Below, in pieces: positions 56,532 to 64,000 of a DNA stretch of 64,000 bases (positions are counted from its first letter, which is position 1; each line of letters begins with the position of its first letter). The stretch comes from Ruegeria sp. Ofav3-42 (GTDB lineage Bacteria; Pseudomonadota; Alphaproteobacteria; Rhodobacterales; Rhodobacteraceae): the NCBI RefSeq assembly GCF_022347725.1, contig NZ_JAKRGB010000013.1, forward strand, positions 85,657 through 149,656. The letters run 5' to 3'. The translations under genes were made by a program, and so were the position numbers. The notes below the pieces were generated by a model. It was not told the origin of the DNA. It saw nothing but the letters and a program-made list of their open reading frames with translations, and did no database searches.

Positions 56532-58256
56532 TCACATGCCTGACGCTACGATGAACAAAAACACAAATAAAACTACAAACAATAGACCAATATAACTGCA
56601 GACACGCATGAACTTGTCCCACGCAGTTAGTGACTTCCATGGCCTTTTTTTCGGTGTCGCGGAGGTTTGAGTTTCTGAATCAGACATTTTGTTTTGCAAG
56701 GTGTCCTTTGTTTCACGCGCGCGCTGCTTGGCCGAGGTAATTGCCTCGTTTGCACCAGACATTAGATGAGCCCATTTCTCGCCGAATTTCACTGCATTTG
56801 AAGTTTCAGGCGGTGGCTGCTTCGACTGCTTTCGCGGCGTAGAAGTTTTGCTTACACTCAACCGTTCCCATTCATCGAAAAACAATCCTGGTTTGAAATC
56901 GTCAATTAAATGAGCTTCTAAAAGTCGAAAACGGCGACGCTGCACCGGGTCCATTTGGTCGAGATTCAGTTTTAACAATCCGGTTATCCGGTCCGACTGA
57001 CTCTCCGAAAGGAGGCCCTCATGCTGCAAGTCGTTGACCTGCTTTCGTAAACGCCGAGCGAGGTCTCGATGTGGTTGCAAACCGGTTTTACGTAGGGTGA
57101 CGGCACCACTGCCTGAAAAGTTGAATTTTTGCGGGCGCTGAAGGTGTTCAACCTGCATCATCTCTTCGAGGTAATCAAAAAGCTCGCGAGTATCGACTGA
57201 ACCATCACCATTTCTGTCAGCCTCACCCTTCAATCCATCCAAGAGGTACTTGGTGAACACGCCGTGTCGATAGCTTTTTGCTTCCCGAGCGACTTGTGTG
57301 CTGGTGGCCGAAGTCATCACCAACGTGCGGCTGTTCGCCCCAAGCTCCATTTTGAGTTGCTCGCTCAGCGCCGAACGAGAGGCATCCTCCCCAGCTGCAC
57401 CCGCGTAGCAGCAATCGAGTATGACCAATCGGAAGCGCGCCGCTGCTTGCTCAACAACATCGAGCAGGTTGCCGTATTTCAAAGCTGTTGAATGGACGAG
57501 ATCTGAGCGCGTGTTGGTAAATGCCAAGTGTAACTTCTGGTTTCGCACTAAACCGTGACCCGCGTAATAGATCAGTAATAGATCGCTGCGCTGTGTCTCG
57601 GTGGTTATCCGTTCAATCGTTGTCAGCGCATCGGAATGGTTTCCTTGGGTTATCAATTCGACATGATCAAATTGTTCGCCAGTCTCACCCTGCAGCAGGT
57701 TGTGAAGCGCTGTAGCGTCGTTACGTGCATAGCTCAGATCGTCCAATTCAGGGTCTTCGAAATTGTCCATTCCGACGACAATTGCAATCTTCCGCTTTGT
57801 TTGACTGTGTTCAGTTTGCTTCTGAGGGGGATCGAAAAGCTCGATTGTAACGTCTAATTGATCAGTTTCAGCAACAGATTGAGACGAAGTTTGCGAGGCA
57901 TCCGGGGCAAGCTTTGATAGGACGTTGAATACCTGCTCCTCACTGAAGTTTTTAGCGTCAAATGCGATCTCTGCGCCGCCTTCTGTACGCAATGCGAATT
58001 TGACGGATTTTTCTCGAATAACGTAAGCTTTCAAAACTTGGATTAACGACGACACAGCGGCTGATTGTCCAACTTCAATCCAGAGCTGGGGATCAAGCAA
58101 TAACTCAAAGGCGCGCTCTCCAGGTGCGGGTTTGCGCTTTGCGCGAGCAGACCTGACCCCGGCCGCGTTGTTCAATTCACGATCAAGCTGCGCTACAAAT
58201 GTCGACAGCGCTTCATCGTCTAGATCAGACGATTGAATATCCAACCTAATAGCCAT
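56532..58256 (-). CDS. Caspase-like protease with EACC1-like N-terminal domain and C-terminal membrane anchor
   Basis: A 574-aa protein. Residues 1-125 resemble the effector-associated constant component EACC1 (GERAFELLLDPQLWIEVGQS, then KFALRTEGGAEIAFDAKNF). Residues about 150-380 are a C14 caspase/metacaspase domain: IAIVVGMDNF, catalytic His in LLLIYYAGHGL and catalytic Cys in RLVILDCCYAGAAG; an EF-hand-like DRNGDGSVDTREL follows. Then come a helical region and a C-terminal transmembrane helix (YIGLLFVVLFVFLFIVASGM). In conflict systems, EACC1 links sensors to effector enzymes, so this looks like a membrane-bound protease for regulated cell death or defence. Its trigger is unknown. A small membrane gene overlaps its start. 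Confidence 0.85.
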   Translation of the reverse strand: MAIRLDIQSSDLDDEALSTFVAQLDRELNNAAGVRSARAKRKPAPGERAFELLLDPQLWIEVGQSAAVSSLIQVLKAYVIREKSVKFALRTEGGAEIAFDAKNFSEEQVFNVLSKLAPDASQTSSQSVAETDQLDVTIELFDPPQKQTEHSQTKRKIAIVVGMDNFEDPELDDLSYARNDATALHNLLQGETGEQFDHVELITQGNHSDALTTIERITTETQRSDLLLIYYAGHGLVRNQKLHLAFTNTRSDLVHSTALKYGNLLDVVEQAAARFRLVILDCCYAGAAGEDASRSALSEQLKMELGANSRTLVMTSATSTQVAREAKSYRHGVFTKYLLDGLKGEADRNGDGSVDTRELFDYLEEMMQVEHLQRPQKFNFSGSGAVTLRKTGLQPHRDLARRLRKQVNDLQHEGLLSESQSDRITGLLKLNLDQMDPVQRRRFRLLEAHLIDDFKPGLFFDEWERLSVSKTSTPRKQSKQPPPETSNAVKFGEKWAHLMSGANEAITSAKQRARETKDTLQNKMSDSETQTSATPKKRPWKSLTAWDKFMRVCSYIGLLFVVLFVFLFIVASGM

Positions 58257-58513
58257 GATATCTTACCCGACACAGCAAAAAAATTGAATACGATTGCCGT
58301 AACAGACAAAGTAACGATAGCAGAAATCTTGTTAAGTGTCCAAATGGCGACTGCGTACAAAATTCCCGTCACAGCAAACAAGTTGGCAATGCCACTGGGG
58401 CAGTTGAAGCCCGTAGCAGACTTCCACCGCCATATTAAGCCTCGCTTACGCCTTTCTAAACCGGTGCCGATCGCCCTGAATTGTGTTACGAATTTTAGTA
58501 TAGATTTCGGCAA
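58220..58513 (-). CDS. Small two-helix membrane protein overlapping caspase-like gene
   Basis: Up to 97 aa from TTG 58513 (the frame continues to ATG 58618, which overlaps the opposing gene). Two hydrophobic segments (SGIANLFAVTGILYAVAIW and LSVTAIVFNFFAVSG) follow a basic N-terminus; the stop lies 36 bases inside the caspase gene. Same-strand overlap suggests translational coupling, so it may be a membrane partner or inhibitor. No good ribosome-binding site is seen, so coding status is unsure. Confidence 0.4.
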   Translation of the reverse strand: MPKSILKFVTQFRAIGTGLERRKRGLIWRWKSATGFNCPSGIANLFAVTGILYAVAIWTLNKISAIVTLSVTAIVFNFFAVSGKISWLLGWIFNRLI

Positions 58514-58528
58514 CGCAAGAGGTCGGAC

Positions 58529-59548
58529 GTGTCTAACCGTCGAGTAAAACTGCGTTATTTTGCCATCGCGTTGCTGCCGGTGGGCGTTTTTGGAATTCAT
58601 GAGCTGATCCTTGGCCATCTGATCGCTTCGGACCTGGATGTGCCGCTAGAGATACTGAATGATGACAACACCTGGCTTGAGGCGGTTGGCCGTTTCCGGT
58701 TTCTTGCGGCCTCCTGGTTCTTTGCCGCCCTTGCCTTGCTACCGGTGGCGTTGTTAATCCGCAACTTGGTGCAACCCACCGCGCGGGGTACCAGAATTGG
58801 CGCCTGCTTTACCGCGCTGATCATCTTCATGCTAGCGCTGACACCCACGATCCAGCAGGCTATGGCATCAACCAACCCCCGGATTTACCATCAGGTCGGC
58901 AAGGCTGTGTTTGAAACGGCCTTGTCACGGGGTTCCTTGCCGGGGTGTTTGGAACCTGATGGCTTGTGGCTGCTGGGCAGGTGCGGGGATATTCCAGTGT
59001 TTTCGATGTTCAGACGGGTTCTGGACATCATCAACGCGCTGGCCGGGCTTGCCGTTGGTGCGCTGATTGCGGGAATGATCCTGTGTCTGGCCTCCAAAGA
59101 CAGTGACGACGTCGAAGAAAATGCCGAGGAACTGGCACGGAACATGCACCAGATGCGACAGCAACTGTACCTGTCCAGCGTCATTCTGACCTTCGGCATG
59201 TTTTTCGCTACAAGCTGGATGTACTGGCCTATGCCTCTGATTCTGGATTCCGCCAAGGCCACCTACAGCTCATTGATCACCGCCTCGGCGCTGTTCACCG
59301 GAACCTATTTTTGTCTGTTGATGCTCAGTTTTTACATTCCGGTCGCTCTGATCCTAGACAGCCGGATCAAACGGCTGGCCCGCTTGGCCGGGCAGAGCGG
59401 GGCGACCGAAGCCATCTTCGACGTCGAAGACTGGAAGAAATCCCACGGTCTGAAGGAAGGCGCAGGCGAGGTCCTGCGGGCAGGCATTGCTTTGGCGGCA
59501 CCAATACTAGCGTCCTTTGCCGGTGGCATCACACCATTCACGCATTGA
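58529..59548 (+). CDS. Polytopic membrane protein of unknown function
   Basis: A 339-aa protein with about seven hydrophobic segments (for example ACFTALIIFMLALTPTI, GLAVGALIAGMILCLAS, LYLSSVILTFGMFFATSWMY) and a short charged loop in the middle (SKDSDDVEENAEELARNMHQ). The tail after the last long segment ends RAGIALAAPILASFAGGITP, possibly a further helix. Start is GTG 58529. Unrecognised. It is the only plus-strand gene of the 56-64 kb cluster and runs divergently from the caspase unit. Confidence 0.75.
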   Translation: MSNRRVKLRYFAIALLPVGVFGIHELILGHLIASDLDVPLEILNDDNTWLEAVGRFRFLAASWFFAALALLPVALLIRNLVQPTARGTRIGACFTALIIFMLALTPTIQQAMASTNPRIYHQVGKAVFETALSRGSLPGCLEPDGLWLLGRCGDIPVFSMFRRVLDIINALAGLAVGALIAGMILCLASKDSDDVEENAEELARNMHQMRQQLYLSSVILTFGMFFATSWMYWPMPLILDSAKATYSSLITASALFTGTYFCLLMLSFYIPVALILDSRIKRLARLAGQSGATEAIFDVEDWKKSHGLKEGAGEVLRAGIALAAPILASFAGGITPFTH

Positions 59549-59697
59549 AGCTCGTTCTTTTTACCGATCATGTCCTCAGACTGAAGCCCTTTCGCCGGTG
59601 TTGGTCTGCCGCCCAGAATATTCCTTAGGATAAAGTTCAGTGCCAGGGTGCGAGATGCATCAATTGCATAACCAAATTATTTGAACTCCGCTAAACC

Positions 59698-60798
59698 CTA
59701 TTGCTGAGACAGCGCTTCGGCGGGGCATGCGGAAAGATCAAACTCTTCTATCCATAGATTGGCTGAGCTACACATCTCTATTTTGGTTTGGATGCTTAGC
59801 GCAGCGGTGCCGCGGCAAGGTTGCACCAACAGCATCTCCGTCAGTTTTCCCAAATCTCCATTGAATGCTATCACATCTCTGCGGGAAGCTCGCCTAATGA
59901 TGCCAAGTGCGGTACCGCCGTGCTGATCGTTGTAGCACCCAAGCTCTGCAAGGAACTTGCTCAATTCGTCTGGGTCTGGTCTTTGGTCAGCACGCGCATT
60001 CCAGAAACTGTTTGGATTGTCGGAATTTGTGATTGTGATGTATCTCTGGTCAAAATTTCTCGGCTTTTCCTCCGGGGGCAATACTTGGTCAATTTCCGCG
60101 CCACGCATGTCAACGCCTGACAGATCTGCTCCAGAGAAATCAACTCGTATAAGATGTGCATTGGTGAAGTCGGCACCTCGAATATCTGTAATGTCCTCTG
60201 GATAGCTGCCGTTTCTCAAGAAGGAAGTCTCAGCAAGCATTGATCCATGAAAGTTCGAGCCAGCTAAACGGGTTCCTACGAAATGCGCCTGACGAATCTC
60301 GACACCTTCGAAGTTCACGCCATTTGCCGTGACGTCGATAAAGCGGGTATCATTCAAGTGTGCTGACTTAAAACTGGCCCTGTTGAGCGAGCTTCCTCTA
60401 AACTCGGCGCCGGTAAGGTTAGAGCAGTGTTTTTTATTCTCATTATCCACGCAGTTAAATTGACTTTGGTCCAGTGTTGCGCTCCAGAAAACTGCCCCTT
60501 GGAGCTGCGCGCCTGAGAAGTCCACATTTTGGAGCTCCACGTTCCAAAATGCCGCCTTCCGCAGGTCGCGGCCGACAAGCCTCACCGTGGCGGGCTTGGA
60601 AGCAAAAGCCGCGCTCCCTTCAATTCTGAGATTCCGGGCGAATAAGAATGCACCAGTATTTGAATTAATGTCGCTGTTGAAAAAGTTCTGCGTTACCGTC
60701 CAAACACTATCACCGCGCTCTTGGGTCTGGAAGTCGAAGCGGCCTGTCGACCTCATCCAGTTTTCCAATACACCATTTGGGATTGTTACTACGAACAT
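59698..60798 (-). pseudogene. Pentapeptide-repeat protein, downstream part of an interrupted gene
   Basis: A 366-aa frame. A hydrophobic stretch begins before its first ATG (AIVFSLILVGFSMFVVTIP, counting from the amber codon) and is followed by pentapeptide repeats with the A(D/N)LxX pattern: NLTGAEFRGSSLNRASFKSA, DFTNAHLIRVDFSGADLSGV. The C-terminal 100 residues are not repetitive. The reading frame continues upstream in phase into the 261-aa membrane protein, separated only by one TAG (60835-60837). Pentapeptide proteins with an N-terminal membrane domain are a known kind, so the two frames look like one gene of about 640 codons broken by a nonsense codon; readthrough is the other option. 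Confidence 0.75.
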
Positions 60799-60834
60799 TG
60801 AGAAACCAACGAGAATTAAGCTAAAAACTATGGC

Positions 60835-61620
60835 CTAGGCAATTGACTGTATCGGTGTCGCGACATCACGTAGTCGGGAATACTCCGCCCACACCAAACG
60901 AAGCAATTCTAACAACGTCTTTTTGGGGGCCTGCAACTCTCGGGAGTATTGCCCGTAGAGTGCAGTGACCATCATTGATGACACCCTTTTAACCTCTACG
61001 AATGGAGAGAAAAATGCCGGAAAAAACTTACCGCTGGGATGCAGCGTAGCTGGCCATAGCAACCAAAGGAAGGCAACGTCAGCAAGTATCAAGGTGCGGT
61101 GCCACCAAGTCACCCACTGGCTGTGGTACGGTAAGAATTTAAGCTGGAATATGAGCAGGATTAGAGCGGGTGCCGCGATCACCGTTACCAAAACTGCCGC
61201 ACTTAGAAGAAATCGCGGCACGACACTCGCTACGTCACCGGTGATCTGCTGAAGCACAATAAAGGGATCGAGTTTCGCTCGGACCCGCCTGCGATCCGCT
61301 TCTACTCGGTACTCTCTCGTCAGAGTATCTCTAAAAACTGACACACGCCTACTAAGGAGGTACAATACAACGAGAAAATAAATATGCAGTGTCAGAAATA
61401 GGGTTGGTGCGATAACGAAAAAAGAAAATAGCGGTAGGCTAACGTCCAATACCGGAAGCGCGATGGCTTTATCGAATAACAAGTCATGATGCGTAATTGA
61501 AGCCAAGGTAACCGCAAGGAATGTGCCTAGAGACAACAATACGAGCCACGCCGACCTGGCACGTGAGCTTGCTTCGTTGACAGCCGAAAGCGCACTCTCG
61601 GTACTCAAAAGATTAGACAT
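60835..61620 (-). CDS. Membrane domain of the interrupted pentapeptide-repeat protein
   Basis: A 261-aa protein with about five hydrophobic segments (SAWLVLLSLGTFLAVTLASI, LFSFFVIAPTLFLTLHIYF, LSAAVLVTVIAAPALILLIF, LILADVAFLWLLWPATL) and an amphipathic C-terminal end. It is the upstream half of the frame that continues after TAG into the pentapeptide protein. Alone it might still fold and insert. The amber has the context GCC TAG GCC. Function unknown; such proteins are often found in variable regions. Confidence 0.75.
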   Translation of the reverse strand: MSNLLSTESALSAVNEASSRARSAWLVLLSLGTFLAVTLASITHHDLLFDKAIALPVLDVSLPLFSFFVIAPTLFLTLHIYFLVVLYLLSRRVSVFRDTLTREYRVEADRRRVRAKLDPFIVLQQITGDVASVVPRFLLSAAVLVTVIAAPALILLIFQLKFLPYHSQWVTWWHRTLILADVAFLWLLWPATLHPSGKFFPAFFSPFVEVKRVSSMMVTALYGQYSRELQAPKKTLLELLRLVWAEYSRLRDVATPIQSIA

Positions 61621-61791
61621 TGGGCCTCAAAATTACTTTTGATACTTTATCGGATCAGACCGCCTGTAGGATTGCAATGGCATAGTTTTCCGGAGTGATT
61701 GCGCTGGCATAAATTGCGCCTTCCAAGAGGGATATCGCACTACAGATACAAATGAAGACTCACTTAATCGTTCGCACCGCGATAATGTGCT

Positions 61792-62844
61792 TCAATGCCA
61801 AGGTGTCGCAATACAACTTTCTTCAATTATGTCTTCGCGTCTTGAATACTGACGGGTCAGAAAGTCGATGTTTGTAAGCTTTTCGATGACATCAATAGAA
61901 ACCCTATGTAGCTCAAGGTACTGGTTATTGTCCAGATCCTTCAGAGGCTTATCCTTGTGCGTCTCTCGATGGTCGTAGTTTCCCATTAAGAATGCAAACG
62001 CTTCATCTTGATCAATCTGGTAGACTATCTTGAACATACCTGCGGGGATCGTGACACCGGTCGGTGGAATGCATTCTTTTGCGACATTGTTGTCACTGTC
62101 ATTTTCATCACAGATTTTGGCCTTGCCATGTTTCTGAAAGCCCGGCAGACGAATTTCGATTCCGCAGGCGTTCTGATTTTCGGTGACCACCGTCTCCTTG
62201 CCATCAGGCGGCATTGGAACGGGGCCTGTGATAACGATCATCTCGTGCCCATTCATCGCCAGATCTTGGATGTAATCTTCTAGGTATCGCCAGTAGCTGC
62301 CATTAAAGCCGTCCTGAATTTGCGGCACCGCATTGGAGAAATAGAAAGTGTCTTCCATATGTTCGAATTTTGCTTGAAAATCTGCTGATGCCGCCAGATG
62401 ACCACGCGCAAATCCTGAGCTGGTGTACTCTGCATTCTGTGCCACACGATCCGTTTTTACTCGGTTTTCAACTTTCCAATTCTTCGGTCGATTATTATCC
62501 CCGCAGACGACGGATCGGTTCAACTTGGCCGCGACATAGATAGCGGACTTGGTCCTGGGGTCATGGTCCAGGCACAACCGGTCTGAGCACACGCGCTCGA
62601 ACGTGCCTTCATCAAAAGGCGGATCTAGGTGAGACAGATCGGGGAAACCCACTGTTTGGTCAATTTCCTCTGCTATGTCGAATGTTTCTTGCGGAGGGCA
62701 GGGGCTATTATCTGTCTTAGCCGCCAATTGTGGCGCAAATGGTAAAGTACAGATGGCAAGGATTAGGGGGCGATAGGCTCCCAACAAACACTTGCGAGAC
62801 CTCATCTCTTTAGACGAATGGGGTGCGACCTGATGCAATATCAT
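61792..62844 (-). CDS. Secreted DNA/RNA non-specific endonuclease (NUC family)
   Basis: A 350-aa nuclease of the betabeta-alpha-metal NUC1/Serratia type. Seen: signal peptide from Met14 (LLGAYRPLILAICTLPFAPQLA), the catalytic motif TSSGFARGHLAASADF (Arg-Gly-His; the family's preceding Asp is Ala here), the metal-binding Asn in YFSNAVPQIQDGFNGSYWRY, and scattered Cys for disulphides. ATG 62844 overlaps the upstream stop by four bases; ATG 62805 gives a better signal peptide. It is exported and would degrade nucleic acids outside the cell or in the periplasm. Genes for two small membrane proteins precede it. Confidence 0.87.
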   Translation of the reverse strand: MILHQVAPHSSKEMRSRKCLLGAYRPLILAICTLPFAPQLAAKTDNSPCPPQETFDIAEEIDQTVGFPDLSHLDPPFDEGTFERVCSDRLCLDHDPRTKSAIYVAAKLNRSVVCGDNNRPKNWKVENRVKTDRVAQNAEYTSSGFARGHLAASADFQAKFEHMEDTFYFSNAVPQIQDGFNGSYWRYLEDYIQDLAMNGHEMIVITGPVPMPPDGKETVVTENQNACGIEIRLPGFQKHGKAKICDENDSDNNVAKECIPPTGVTIPAGMFKIVYQIDQDEAFAFLMGNYDHRETHKDKPLKDLDNNQYLELHRVSIDVIEKLTNIDFLTRQYSRREDIIEESCIATPWH

Positions 62845-63386
62845 TCCCCGTTTTTGACTGGCTCAATTAGGTCTTCGGCTTCAGCTTCCAACTCTTCCGC
62901 TTTGCGTCTGAGTTCCTTTGCTTCGGCCACTTTGCGTTTGGATGCATCTTCCGGCGTTTCAGGTTCCCGGATGGTGCTCGTGGCCTTGCCCACCAGGAAG
63001 CCCGTGCCGCTTAAACCAATCAAAACAAGCACACTGTCAGGAATTTTCACGAATTGTCCGGCCTCAATCGAAAGCATCAAGAAAAGACCGGCAACGACGA
63101 AGGTAAACACCAGAAACTGAAACCGCGACAGAGATGCTTTGGGATTTCCTTCTGCATCTGAAGGCCCCTCTCTGGGCTCAGAAATGATCCCGGAGAGGGA
63201 GATTTGCCCGGTGCCTATCTGGTAGAGCACGCCAGCGGCGAACAAAACAATGATGGTGCCGAAAATGATAAATCCTATCAGAGCGATATCGACCGCTCTT
63301 ATGCCGGATAAAACTGCATAAGCTGCGAGCGCAAAGACGGCAAACATGACCAAAACGCTTACAATAATACCTCTTAGTCCAGTCAT
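62841..63386 (-). CDS. Three-helix membrane protein with coiled-coil tail
   Basis: A 181-aa protein. ATG 63386 overlaps the preceding stop by one base (TAATG). Hydrophobic segments: IIVSVLVMFAVFALAAYAVL, ALIGFIIFGTIIVLFAAGVL, and FQFLVFTFVVAGLFLMLSIE, then IPDSVLVLIGLSGTGFLVGK, and an Arg/Glu-rich coiled coil (RKVAEAKELRRKAEELEAEA). The IP-x2-VL...GLSG...LVGK pattern recurs in the next-door 120-aa protein. Couples (ATGA) to the nuclease gene. Not recognised by name; similar membrane units are seen in bacterial conflict-type clusters. Confidence 0.7.
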   Translation of the reverse strand: MTGLRGIIVSVLVMFAVFALAAYAVLSGIRAVDIALIGFIIFGTIIVLFAAGVLYQIGTGQISLSGIISEPREGPSDAEGNPKASLSRFQFLVFTFVVAGLFLMLSIEAGQFVKIPDSVLVLIGLSGTGFLVGKATSTIREPETPEDASKRKVAEAKELRRKAEELEAEAEDLIEPVKNGE

Positions 63387-63748
63387 TACTGTCGTCCCCC
63401 ATTTGGTTGAAATACGCGAAAGATCTTCCCCGTTATGAAACTGGCTTGGGCTCCAAAAAAAATATATAAAAATTCCTCCGGAACCTCGGGCATCCAATAG
63501 CCGTTGTCTGGGTGCTTCAGTTCCGATAGGGGCAAAGTTAAGGTCTGAATTGTGTAGTAAAACGCAAAACCAATTGTCACTAGAAATAGCGGGACACGTT
63601 CAGCATTGATAAAATCAGCGCCATTGCAGTAGAGCAGGCCCTTTCGAGGCGCGGTTGGTTTGAACAAACTTTTGGCGACCAAAAAGCTCAATAAACCAAG
63701 CCAGATGATCAAAAACCATTCGAACCAATGGACCACATAACCGATCAT
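63386..63748 (-). CDS. Small membrane protein resembling its neighbour
   Basis: A 120-aa protein with two to three hydrophobic segments (WFLIIWLGLLSFLVAKSLF, FLVTIGFAFYYTIQTLTLPL) and the ending VPEEFLYIFFGAQASFITGK, which follows the same pattern as IPDSVLVLIGLSGTGFLVGK of the next gene. First gene of a three-gene coupled unit with the secreted nuclease. No family recognised. Confidence 0.65.
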   Translation of the reverse strand: MIGYVVHWFEWFLIIWLGLLSFLVAKSLFKPTAPRKGLLYCNGADFINAERVPLFLVTIGFAFYYTIQTLTLPLSELKHPDNGYWMPEVPEEFLYIFFGAQASFITGKIFRVFQPNGGRQ

Positions 63749-63879
63749 GGGAGTACAATTGATTAGCCAACGAATGGTGAGGATTCTAAGAAAACCCCTA
63801 TCTCATTGCAAGACCCCGATCAAATCCCTCCAAGATTGCTCACACGCAGGATGCCATTTCACATTTATGGTTGGTGACC

Positions 63880-64000
63880 TGAGCCCCTGAATCTCCTCCA
63901 GTTTTGTGTAGAGTCCGCCCAACTTAAGGACGGACAAATGAAGACGAGATTCACCGACGAACAGATCATCCAGATGATCAAGGAACAGGAAGCAGGCGAG
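63880..64000 (+). mobile_element. IS3-type insertion sequence, left end (cut by window)
   Basis: The sequence from about 63,880 (TGAGCCCCTGAATCTCCTCC) has the look of an IS3-family terminal repeat and leads straight into an orfA start. The right part lies outside the window, so the inverted repeat cannot be checked. Confidence 0.55.
63938..64000 (+). CDS. IS3-family transposase OrfA (partial, window end)
   Basis: First 21 codons: MKTRFTDEQIIQMIKEQEAG plus one residue, which match the opening of IS3-family OrfA proteins (R-F-T-x-E-Q-I-I-x3-K-E-x-E). AAGGA lies seven bases before the ATG. The gene continues beyond the window. Confidence 0.7.
   Translation, partial: MKTRFTDEQIIQMIKEQEAGE

Overview
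The window reads as a chromosomal segment of a marine alphaproteobacterium of the Roseobacter group (Rhodobacteraceae; Ruegeria/Phaeobacter-like). The evidence is the look of the housekeeping proteins (ZapE, AccD-FolC, GpmI, CtpA, EnvC-like), the Na+-translocating NADH:quinone reductase operon typical of marine bacteria, and several proteins of a kind I know only from this family. Genus is inference.

Bases 1-28,300 are mostly core: zapE; accD-folC; a CAAX-type membrane protease overlapping a giant ABC-exporter-like protein with a degenerate nucleotide site; two family-specific hypotheticals and a DHA2 drug exporter; then ctpA, an envC-like gene, gpmI and a sulfatase. Sodium pumping comes next: nqrABCDEF (26,753-20,893, minus) and its maturation genes apbE and nqrM (17,544-16,267). 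Between them, on the opposite strand, sit a CBS-domain gene and two frameshifted nucleotide-sugar genes (epimerase and UDP-sugar dehydrogenase). A THUMP-domain RNA methyltransferase and tRNA-Pro(CGG) close this part.

From the tRNA onward (28,334 to about 40,200) the content is accessory: two unknown genes, a compact type I restriction-modification pair in which HsdM carries its own half-HsdS, a chain of overlapping small unknown genes that looks like element cargo, a 5'-truncated HTH gene butting against an orphan TniQ gene, a GNAT acetyltransferase and a GIY-YIG protein.

From 50,361 back to 40,237 runs one minus-strand chain: Sel1 protein, lipoprotein, IalB-like protein, CdiB, CdiA, SUKH immunity, WHH nuclease with a signal peptide, and a second SUKH immunity gene. 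CdiB lacks its barrel and CdiA lacks its signal and TPS domain; the two fragments meet directly, so a deletion appears to have beheaded the toxin delivery system while the deaminase-like toxin tip and the toxin/immunity tail remain.

The last part (50,362-64,000) holds gene-poor DNA with a near-perfect 61-nt hairpin, a DUF6880-like gene, and an IS3 element joining a broken serine hydrolase to an integrase tail. It is followed by a cluster that may be an uncharacterised conflict or regulated-death island: a membrane-anchored caspase-like protease with an EACC1-like N-terminus and a small overlapping membrane gene, a polytopic membrane protein, a membrane/pentapeptide-repeat protein split by one in-frame amber codon, and a secreted DNA/RNA nuclease coupled to two look-alike small membrane proteins. 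A second IS3-type element begins at the window end.
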